Of a stretch of DNA of 64,000 nt, positions 26,401 to 38,400 are shown piece by piece (the first letter of the stretch is position 1; every line of letters starts with the position of its first letter). The translations under genes and the position numbers were made by a program. The stretch comes from Tridacna crocea. Its lineage: Eukaryota > Mollusca > Bivalvia > Cardiida > Cardiidae. Below the pieces are notes generated by a model. That model had not been told where the DNA came from. It saw only the letters and a list, made by a program, of their open reading frames with translations, and did no database searches. The DNA lies in contig OX031061.1 of assembly GCA_943736015.1 (NCBI GenBank), forward strand, positions 55,868,192 to 55,932,191, read 5' to 3'.

Positions 26401-29400
26401 ATCAAATTCACATTACTTACTTTGGAATCTGTATCCTGGGTTCTACACGTGGGTGGGGTGGGAGAGCAGGCAATATCCCTCTAGGCATACCAAGGGAAGC
26501 AAATCCAAAGGGGGGTGAAGACCTTAATCCACCATCATTTTTAATGTTCTCCATCATTAGCCTGTATCTCTGTTGTTCATCTGTGAAAAAAAAAGTGAAA
26601 ACCTAGCTCTATATTCAACTCCAGACTGCAGATATCTTGAAACACATTCTACATATGTCATTTATGACAGCCTTGTGGACAACCAGTCTGTTTGTGGATA
26701 ACCAATCTCTGTATGGACAACTAGTCTCTGTGTGGACAACCAGTCTCTGTGACCATAACCATCTATCATATCACAAAATCTTAATCTTGTCAGAATTGAA
26801 AGCAATATATTTTGCTTTCGAAAAAATAAAATGTGACTCAACTATTGGGATTTACTTTGTAGATAATACACAAAATTGTGGAGAAAGGAGAAAATGCTGG
26901 TTACCACCACTTTTTCCTTCAACCACAATGTTTTCAAAAGCCATCTTCCTTCAGTAATTAAATTTCAAGGGTTCTAAGGTAAAGGGTTAAACATATAATC
27001 CTAAACATAATAAAAATAAAACATGTCTACTGTATTCATACTTATTAGAGTTGTTTCCTGAATCCATGTTGTTGTCTAATTATGTTGTTGTCAAAGGGAA
27101 AATATCTATTAACAAGAGTATTTTCTATTAAAGTTGCTTTTGCAGCAAGTGTTGACCAAAGATCAGACTACACTAATGTGCAGTCTGATCTTTCTTATCT
27201 ACACTACCTGCCATGCTGACACTCTATAAACTAGAGCCATCATACAATGATACTTATTCTGGTTGTTTTTCAAAACTAGAAATATCTGTTGGGTTTTAAA
27301 ACTGTTTACCACATGGAAATTTTTTCGACAGGTCCAAACCAAACTGAAGGCATTTGCAGTCGAAAAATTCAATATTGCTAAGATGATGATTTCTCTTTTT
27401 GATAAGGTAGATAACATTGTGGCAAAAGGAAAAAATGCTGGTTACCAGCATTTTCTCCTTTTCTCACATTGTTTTCCAAGGCATTTATTCTCAGGACTGT
27501 AAAAACTCAAAAATGTTAGATAAATGGTTAAAGGTTGGGGTGTATGACTTATTATAGGATTAATATACCATGCAGTCATAAGAGCTTACCTGTCATATCC
27601 TGTTTTCCGTCACTGATTAACTTTCTCCGCTCGCCAATATCTTTCGCTATCATCAATTCAGATGCCGGAGGATTACCAGACAAAAGATCCTCGTAAAAAT
27701 CAGACTGATCTGTCAAGTTGGCTTTACCAAAACCTCCACTAACTAAACTTTCACCTACAAACACACACAAAAAAAAATACAGTTTGGTTTAACTCATTAC
27801 CAAACAACAATATTTTAGGCTTGCCCAAATTGAAAGCATTTGCAGACAACAAAATAAAGGTGACTGAAAATTTGAAATTTGTTTTGTGAAGGGTAGAAAA
27901 CATCGTGGGAAAAGGAGAAAATGCTGGATAGCAGCATTTTCTCCTTTTCCCACAATGTTTTCTAAAGGCTTCTTTCTCAGGGGTGTCAAAAGTAGGGATT
28001 GTGTGGTAATGAGTTAATCCTTTAGGTCTAAAACCCCTGACTATAATATTAACTCTTTAACAAACAACAAAATTATAGACTTGTCAAATTAATACATTAC
28101 AACACAATCCCTACTTTTGACGACCCTGAGAAAGAAGCCTATAGAAAAAATTGTGGGAAAAGGAGAAAATGCTGGTAACCAGCATTTTCTACTTTTCCAA
28201 CAATGTTTTCTACTCATCACAAAACAAGTTTCAATTTTCATTTGCTTTTATTTTGTCGCTTGCAAATGCTTTCGATTTGGACAAACCGAAAGTTTTGTCG
28301 TTTGGTAATGACTTAAAAGCATTTGCATACAACAAAATTGTATGACTCAAAAATTAAAAATTGTTTTGGGAAGGGTAGAAAACATGGTAGGAAAAGGAGA
28401 AAATGCTGTTAACCCACATTTTCTCCTTTTCCTACAATGTTTTCAAAAGGCTCTTTTTTATCCGGGGTTGTTGCAAATGAGGATTGTGTGGTAAAGAGTT
28501 AACCCATTACCACTCAACCCCTACTTTTGACGCTCCTGAGAAAGAAGCCTTTTGAAAACCCTGTGGGAAAAGGAGAAAATGCTGGTAACCAGCATTTTCT
28601 CCTTTTCCCACAGTGTTTTCTACCCTTCCCAGAACAAATTTCAATTTTTCAGTCACTTTTATTTTGTCATCTGCAAACCCTTTCAATTTGGACCAGTCTA
28701 AATTTTTCTCGTGTGGTAATGGGTTAAAAGATGGAATCTGCGTATATTGGCCTAGTAATCTGTACAAAAAGGTCCGTGTTACATGATATTTACCAACCAG
28801 TTAATGATTGTACAGTGTTTAACTTTTATATTACAAGACAGAAGCTGCTGAGATTGACCCAAAAGCCTTTAAGAAAACCTTGTTACACAATATTTATCAA
28901 TGAGTTAGGGGTATTAATCCTTCAGTCTTCACCACACACTCCAGACTTTTAACAAACTTTGCAAAGAAGGCTTTTGAAAACATTGTGGGAAAAGGAGAAA
29001 ATGCTCTTGAACCTTTCCTAAACAATCCCTGGATTTTACAACCCCAAGATAGTAGCCTTTGGAAAAAAATTGTGGGAAAAGGAGAAAATTTGAAATTTGT
29101 TTTGTGAAGGGTAGAAAACATTGTGGGTAAAGGAGAAAATGCTGTTTATCAGCATTTTCTTCTTTTCCCACAATGTTTTCTACAGGCTTCTTTCTCAGGG
29201 TCATCAAAAGTAGGAATTGTGTGGTAAAGGGTTAACCCATTACCAGACGACAATATTTTAGACTGGTCCAAATTGAAAGCAATTGCAGACGACAAAATAA
29301 AAGTGACTGAAAATTTGAAAATTGTTTTGTGAAGAGTAGAAAACATTGTGGGAAAAGGAGAAAATGCTGGTTACCAGCAGTTTCTCCTTTTCCCACAATG

Positions 29401-32400
29401 TTTTCTAAAGGCGTCTTTCTCAGGGGCGTCAAAAGTAGGGATTGTGTGGTAATGGGTTAACTAATATTTCTCCTTTTCCCAAGAAGATTTTTTTTCCCTT
29501 TCAAAGACAAATCTTATCATCTCAGGCACATCTAACTTGCCATCAGGAAAATGCTCAATTTGGACAAGTCTCAAATTTTGAAGTCTGGTAAAGAGCTAAA
29601 GGACCTTGCACGGCTGTAATTAACCCATTACCACACAATCCCTCCTTTCAACGACCCCGAGAAAGAAGCCTTTGAATTTCAACCAGTCTAAAATTCTGTC
29701 GTTTGGTAAAGAATTAACACACTTACCATTGAAATTGGAAGATGCCCCTGCTAATGTACAGATAGCATAGGAGTGACCAACATACGGTTCCATTAAAGGA
29801 ACAGGTGGCAACTGTTTCAACTGCTGGTTGAAAGTCTCTAAAATTGTCTCCACATTTTCCAAGTCAAATGTTTTATCTTTCTTTGTCTTTTTTCGTGCCT
29901 TCTTTTTCTCTTTATCGGGTGACTGTAGCAGACTTGTCACCTCAGTATTGTCTACTATATTCTGTGGGTCATATGGGCCGAGGGGTGGATAGGTGGCAGT
30001 TCCAGGTATAGGCTGTTTTATGGGCAGCTCTGTGGAATCCTTCTTCTTTTTCCTCTTTCTAGGTGTTCCATCTGGATTTTTCCTCTTAGTTTTCCTCGAC
30101 TCTTCAATTGCCTTTCTACGTCTCTCATACTCCAGGCGTTTAGCTTCTGTGAGAAAGTAAATATAGTCTGAAAAACTTGGATTCTATCATAAAAATTGAT
30201 TTTATTTGCCCTATATGTTACATTCAAATGTAATCTTAAGTTTCCAGACTAACCATCTGATTGAGCAAGATTCGTAGTCTCAGCCAGTTAGATAGCCAGT
30301 ATTTCAACTAAAATTGGAACTGAATTAACTAGAACTGTCACTGAATGTAACATAATACCCTCTCAGTGCTTTGACAGAAAAAAGTGTCAAGTTCAAGGGG
30401 AGATAATTTCTTAACCAGGAAGACTTGTCATTTGAAAATTGCATCTTGCAAATATTCAATATATGATCAGTAAGCTTCGATACAATTGAAGAAAAACTGT
30501 AAGAGGAGTTTGCGACACAAAATGACTAGTACACAGATGGACACACAGATGCACACATGCAGACGGAAACAGACAGACAGACTGGCTGATTCCAGTATAC
30601 CCCTGAAAACATTCGTTTTGAGGAGGTATAATAATAGTTATATAGTCCCCATTCCACTTCCAAAACTTTCTCATCCACTCTGTTACAAAGAAAAATCTTT
30701 GATGCACATCAAGCTCAACTGTCTTCATCAAGCAAGGAAAAGACAATGTCAACAATAACAATTATCAAATGTCCCGTCATTAAACACCAAGATATTTACA
30801 ATTTGATAATATTTCATATAATGGACTATGGAGAGCAAAGAAAAATATAAGACAAAATCACAGTAATCTGAAATATGTTTCCAGGGTCCGTATTCACCTA
30901 CCATTCTTAAGAACATCGTCTTATTCTCCAGTATTTTCTACATTTGTAAGTAACACAACTTCTGATTGGCTAAACCGGATGGTTTAGCCAATCAGAAGCT
31001 GTGTTACATACAAACTTTGAAAACTTTGGAGAATAACACAAAGAATATTCTCCAGAATGGTTGGTGAATATGGTCCCTGAAGCCTTTCTCCATAGGACCA
31101 CAAAACCAATTACTTCTTTGCAAACAGATCATACATAAAAATGATTATCAAAATGTAATTTGTGTACAAGGAACTTGCTAACCTAGGTCAGGATCTGGTA
31201 TATCTGGGATATCACCCACTGGGAGAGTTCTCTTTGTAGTTAACGGCATTTTCTCTATCAACTCTAGCTGTCTCTGCTGTTCTGGAGTTAACTGTATGTT
31301 ACTGAAGTCATTGGAGTCCTGTAATATTGGTTCATCAAATATGATACAGTTTACCGGTATATGTTTTCGTTAACCCATTACCACACAATCCCTACTTTTG
31401 ATGACCCTGAGAAAGAAGCCTTTAAAAAACTTTGTGCGAAAAGAAGAAAATGCTGGTAACCAGCATTTTCTCCTTTTCCCCACAATGTTTTCTACCCTTC
31501 ACAAAACAAATTTCACATTTTTAGTCACATTGATTTTGTTGTCTGCAAATGCTTTCAATTTGGACCTGTCTAAAATATTGTCGTTTGGTAATGGGTTAAA
31601 TGTAAAATGGGAATAAAGCATATAATTATGCTGGGAGTACTGTACAAGTGGAAACTTGGCAACATGGAATTTTAGTTAAATGTAAAAATGGAACAGGGCA
31701 AATATGCCAGGAGTACTGTACACATGGGAATTTGGCTATATGGAATTTTTGCAATTTAGCGAAAAATTTGCAAGTTTTTCTACCTGTATACCAACAAATA
31801 ACAAGTGTCTCTGACTCGCAAATATTTCTGTTTGCAAAATGTAAATCATTAATTCGCAAAGTATCTGACACACATATAATACTCGGTATCATCCATGTAT
31901 ACAATGTGGCTATGGTTTGATTATACATTCAACCTTGCACCACACAATCCTGTCTTAATGACCCCGAGCAAATATGCTTTTTAAAACAAAAAAAGAATTA
32001 AACATGTTTCCTATTTCCGCAATGTTTTCCACCTATCAAAGACAGAAATATATTCCATAAATAGGGCAACATTTAATTTATAGTCCGCTAATGACCCTGG
32101 AAAAAAGCCTTTTGAAAACATTGTGGAAAATGGAGAAAATGCTGTAACCAGCATTTTCTTCTTTTCCCACAATGTTTTCTATCGTATCAAAGAAAATTTG
32201 CACCATCTGAGCTACACTAATACTGTCATCTACAAATGCTTTCAGTTTGGACAAGGCTAAAACTTTGCCGTCTGGTAAAGGGTTAAACTCTGCATGAAGT
32301 ATTTCTGATTCATAATAAATGAGCCAGGCTCTGGTAAAAGCGGGGTTTAACCCATTACAACACAATGACGACTTTTGACGCTCCTGGAAAAGAAGCCTTT

Positions 32401-35400
32401 TGAAAACATTGTGGGAAAAGAAGAAAATGCTGGTAACCAGCATTTCCTCCTTTTCCCATAATGTTTTCTACCTTTCACAAAACAAATTTCAAATTTTCAG
32501 TCAAGTTTCATTTTGACGTCTGCAAATGCTTTCGATTTGGACCAGTCTAAAATATTGTTGTTTGGTAATAAGTTAAAACATACCACACATGTCATCACAT
32601 AACTATGGATCCATGAAATCAATTATGTTCAATAAACCACTTTATTTCACACCTAAAACTGAACATCCAATGAAATTGCTTTAATACTACCACATGAGTA
32701 CAGAATATCTTAGCCAATATTAGACGCTGTAGAGTCCAATATGGATTTCAGAATGAGGCAAGAGCCCAATACAGATTTTTCAGAACAAGGCAAAAGTCCA
32801 ATACAGATTTTTTCAGAATGAGGCTAGAGTCCAAAACGGATTTTCCAGAATGAGGCTAGAGTCCAATACGGATTTTCCAGAACTAGGCTAGAGTGCCGAA
32901 TATTGGACCGGAAGAGTAGTCTACCGAAGTCCTTGACCGTATACTTGTCGTTTACATTAAAGTCAATCTGGGAGTGTGAAATAAAGAGGTCATTTAACAT
33001 GCTTGGGTACAATACTGAATTCAATTGGATTCGTGAACTGCAGAACAAGTCTATATTTTGCTGTTGCCTCGTCCAAAATATAGACTGGTTCTGCAGTGTA
33101 TTCATCCAGTAGAATTCAGTATTGTACCCAGGCATGTTAAATAACCTCATAATATCCTGAGGTCGCTTGGTCCTTAGTCATAAAGAAAACCGACATAAAG
33201 GAAAAAAAGTTTCAACCCAGGTCTGCCTGTGCAGACTGATGGTTGGTTGTATTAGGTGTTTAATGCCACTTTAAAAGCTAAGGTCATATCATGGCGGTTG
33301 GTGACGCACATGTGTTTCCTGGCTTTCTCACACCAGTACTTACACAAATTTCTTTCCAAAGCTACCAACTACTTTTCTCAAATTTCTTTCCAAAGCTACC
33401 AACTACTTTTCTCACATGCTTCAGCAGAGGTGAGTGACGAAAATACGTCAGAAAGAAAGTTCACCTCAACCCAGTATCGAACTCACAACCACCAGGTCAT
33501 GAGTCCGACACACTTACCACTGAGCCGGCCCTTTGCAGACTGACCCGAGTAGATACTTTCTGCAGATGCTTTGAATCCCTTTTTCACACAGCACTGCTGT
33601 AAGTTCTGGATACTCTACAGAATGGTCGCAACGAGAAAACAGTTAGTTAGTACAGACTAACAACAACTGCTGTCCTCATTTTCAGGTATTCTAACATTAT
33701 GTTACCTCAGAATGGTCCGACTGTGGTGTAGTTTGTCCTGATGCCAGAGCAGCTGCTCTTGCTGCATTGTTCTTTGCTAGCAATTTCTTCAACAGTGCAT
33801 TTTGGGCTGGATCCATTCCAGGTGGAAGATCTATAATGGAACAGTTAAACCCATTACCACACAATCCCGACTTTGACGACCCTGAGAAAGAAGCCTTAGG
33901 AAAACATTATGGGAAAAGGAGAAAATGCTGGTAACCAGCATTTTCTCCTTTTCCACAATGTTTTCTACCCTTCCCAAAACAAATTTCTTTTTTGGAGCTA
34001 CATTTATTTTGTCTCTGCAAATCCTTTCAATTTGGACAAGTCTAAAATTTTGTCGTTTGGTATTGAGTTAATACTTAATGCCTGTACATTTGGCATCACA
34101 AATCATTTGTAGAAAGCCATCACTACCTTTCCAAATTTTCCTGTATTACAGACCTTTAACAAAAACAATTTCATAATTTTGTTCAAGTATTCGTCTCTGT
34201 AATTTGAAATAACATAATCATTACATTACATAATTATGTTCTGTTACATAATTTTAAAGAGTTTCCATTATTTTTTGCCTTTGAATGACTCCCTTCTGTG
34301 AACTGCTCTACACGAGTATAAAAACTGCCTGTAGTGTATTAGGTATACAAAATAAACCATACAGAAAATGCAATACTTTCCAACACATTCGCAAGTTTTA
34401 ATGATCCTGATATAGAAAGCCTTAAAAAATATTGTAGGAAAAGGATCATATTGTGGGCAGCCAGCATTTTCCACACTTCCAAAACTATTTTCTACCCTTA
34501 CAAAAAACAAATTTCAAATTTAGCTCTTTCCAAAACGACAAATTTTGGGCTCTTCCAAACTAAGGAGTTTGCCGACGACAAATTTAGATTTTGAGAAAAT
34601 GGCAGAAAGTTCTCAAAAAGGGTAGAAAACACTGGGGGAAAAGGAGAAATTGCTCATTACGAGCAATTTCTCCTTTTCCCACAGTGTTTTCAACAGACTT
34701 TTACTGCAGACATGTAAAAACCAGGGCTTGTTTGGGAAAGGTTTAAGTCACACCTATTTGGTCTTCTGCAAGTGCTCTCCATTAGATTTAACATGAGTAG
34801 CTCTGGATCTATATTTAACTCTTTACCAAATGACCAATTTTAGACTGGTCCAAATCGAAAGCATTTGCAGACAACAAAATAAACAAAACAAAAAATTGAA
34901 ATATGTTTCTAGCAAGGTAGAAAACATTGTGGGAAAAGGAGAAAATGCTGGTTACCAGCATTTTTTTCATTTTCCCACAATGTTTTAAAACGGCTTCTAT
35001 CTCAGGGTCATAAAAACCACGAATTGTTTGGTAAAGGGTTAATTGATCATATTGACACTACAGATCAAGATCAGACCAGACATACCATACAATATGATCT
35101 TAAATACGTACTGTTAACTCCCTTATTAATTACTTTAACAAAGCAAGCTTTGAAATTCGAGTGTCTGCATCTTTTATAGCAAGTAAGAATGTGCAGTAAG
35201 TTTACTTAGCACTTCAAGGGTTAACAAGGATAAAGTACAAATCTGGTTCCTATTCTCAGACCAGAAAATTCTTAGTCTTCTCAAAATATTTCTGATCTTA
35301 TTCTAAAAAAACCTGCAGAGTTTGAAAGAAGCACAACTTCTGAATGGCTACTTGGTTTAGCCAATTAGGGTCCCTATTTACCAACTTTTCTAAATAATAT

Positions 35401-38400
35401 TCTCGATCTAATTCTCGGAATTTTCTAAATTTAAAAGTAGCACAACTTCTTACTTTCTAAATCCGTATAAAAATAAAACAAAGAATGGGTGCTAAATAAC
35501 AGGCACTGATCTCTACTTACCAGGATCAGGTTCCTGTTTTACTGCTGGAGTGGAAGAAGTACTACTTGGCCTTGTGTCGGAGCCTGACAATGGTGGGGTA
35601 ACACTAGCAGAGCCTGGGCGATGCATAGGTGAGGTGGTCACAGATGATGCCCTGTTTAGACCAATTCCACCTGGTCTCATACTCTCATCAGTTGGTCCAA
35701 TGCCAGTGCCAGGTGGACTTGGACCAAGCTTATTCTGTAACATTTGGTGTTGCAACTCGGCAGGAAATCTTGACATTGCCCCCGGTGCTCTAAGCATATC
35801 TGGATTAATATGACCACTAGAATGGTCATACATCATTCTTGGATCAAAATGCATTCTTTGACCAGCAAAGGGCATTCTATGATACGGAAACTGCGGTCTA
35901 GTGTTGATTTCTCCATGGTATGCTGGAACTGAAGTCTGTGGTACAGTGCTTGACACAGGAGGTAGCATACCTGGTGAGAATGAAGATGGAGTAGGAGAAG
36001 GAGTAGATGGTACAGACCCTGGGGTGAGGGGAGCTCCAGGATGTCTGGTTGGGGAGGTAAGTTCAGAGGGCTGTGATCCTATGTGCTGTGGATAACCTGG
36101 TGGGCCCATCATTCCTGAAGTTGGAGGATGGATTCCTGGATGCATTTGGGGTGCACCTGGATGACTATTTGGTGACATTTGTGGAGAAATCTGTGGCGAA
36201 ATTTGTGGTGAAAGCTGACCATGATGTAGTTGCTGCATTGGATGCCCAACTGGACCCCCTGGTGCTGCTGACCTCATGGAACTGGGGTGCATCATTCTAT
36301 GTAACCCAGGATGCATCATTCCAGGATGTCTTCCAGTAGGAGACATCATCATTCCAGATGATGATGGCATAGAACTAGGCACTCCATCTGTACTGACTGA
36401 ACTAGGAATAGGAAAAGCTCTTGGACCTCCTGGAGCTACAGACATTGGATGACCAGGTGGGTACCTTATAGGTCCCATTGGCATACCAGGATGTCTTTCT
36501 TGTTGGTGAGGATACATGGGCTGCCTTGGCATTGGGCCTCTCATGCCAGTCAGCATTCCTGCTAAGTGTGGTGGTAGATTACTTGGCATATTTGGAAATC
36601 TCTGATGTCCTTGGTGACTGTAGGGTTGCCTTGACCCTTTGCCTCTAGGTCCTGGTGGTTGAATGGCCGATGTGACAGGCTGCATCCCAGGTCGTGGTGC
36701 AAACATTCTAGCACCTCCCATGTGATCATGGAGAGGTGGTGCAGATCCTGTTGGTCCTTGGTATGATTGCATTGGTGGTAGTGATGCTTGATTTCCATGG
36801 GTTCCTGGAATATTTGACAAACCTACAGAAGACAACATTGAAGGGGGCACTGCGGTCTTTGTAATGGATGAAGTAACACCTGCTGTTGGCCTTGACATCT
36901 GATCAGCAAGACTAGTTGCATGCACCTCATCATGATCTTGTGTCTGAGTTGAAGCAGCAAAACCTTGGCTGGGCAAAGAAACATCCTCTGCTTTCACGAC
37001 AGTGCTTGGTGGTAGTGCTATTTCTGCTGGTGGAGTTTGAGCTGCAATACCTGTTTGTGTTGTTGTTTGTCCTGCAAGAGCAGGGAATGAGACAGTTGAT
37101 ACTGACTGTACAATGGAAGAAACTGAAGAAAACCCAGAGCTAGCCATGCCCATATTTGATGTAGATACTCTCTGACCAACAAAAGAACCTGGAGCTGTTG
37201 GAACATTTTCACCTAATCTCATCATCCCTGCCGCAGCAAAAGTTGCCGAGACTGATGGCAAATCATCATGAGGGGAAGGCACTGCCGATTTCACTGGCGA
37301 TTGACTCTGTGCCGGAGATGATCTTTGACTGTTACCAGATGGAGATGGATGAGCTTGACTTCCAGTTGATTGTGCTGGTGATGGAACAGGCTGTGGTGTT
37401 GCTCTCTGGCTAGCTGATAGTGCTGGGGATGGCTGTGGAGTTGTTCTACAGATTGCTTGAGCTGTTTGTGTGGTTGATGAAGATGTAATATGGCATGGTA
37501 CTGAACCAGCTGCCTGAACGTCAGATTTGCTAGCTGACTCAGGAATTTCAGCAGCACTAGCATCTGCTTTTACATTTTCATCTGTCAAAGAAGGAACATT
37601 TGTCTGGTTTTCTGGGGTCAGTGGAAGAGAGCTGATGTTTGGCTTCACATCTTGAATGGCATCAGGTATTGGGGACTTTGCTTGTTGTATGTTTACCGGT
37701 AACTTCATAGGATCTGAGGCTGGTGAAACAGGTTGTCTTAGAGGCAAAGTTTGTTCTGGCCTCATGAACCTTTGCATACCAGAATACCTCTGTTGAAAAT
37801 ATGGAGGAAATTGCCCTGGATAAGGGTTTCTAACATCAAGCTGGCCTTGTGCAAAATGTCCAGCTACCCTGGGCATGTGAGCTCTTGGATCTTGTTGGCC
37901 AGTCTGAGTGTATCTAGGGTCTGGTGCCTGATGTTGCAATTGATATCGTGATTCTTGCACTGGTAGTTGTGATGGGCTTGTAACAGAACTTGAAAGTCTC
38001 AACTGAGTTCCTTGTCCAGGAAAGACTCGACCATGACCATTGCTATATCCTGGATCATGGAGGGTGTATCTCTGACTTTGTTCTGGTCCGAGACCCGAAT
38101 CAGTTTTGTTTCGATCTTCTGGAGCCATCATTCTCTGATTCAATGTTTGAGGCCTGAGTCTTGGATCAAATCCTGGTCGCCAATGCCTGGAATCTAAATG
38201 TCCTCCTCTCCGCTGACCTTCTGCAATACTTTGTTCCAGTGAACTATGACCTTGTGGTAATGGTTGTCTAGGCATACCTGGTTGGCCAAAATTTGAAGGA
38301 GGATGACCTCTTATATCCATTCTTGGAAAACCTGGGTTAACTTGCGCATAACATTGGGGAACAGATGGTCTATTTGGCTGAGGAAACCTCTTCTGTTCTC

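Noticed and set aside
27789-29432. Recurrent short peptides ([20 protein letters not shown] type)
   Set aside because: Seen all over the window; they are translations of the palindromic MITE core, not a gene family.
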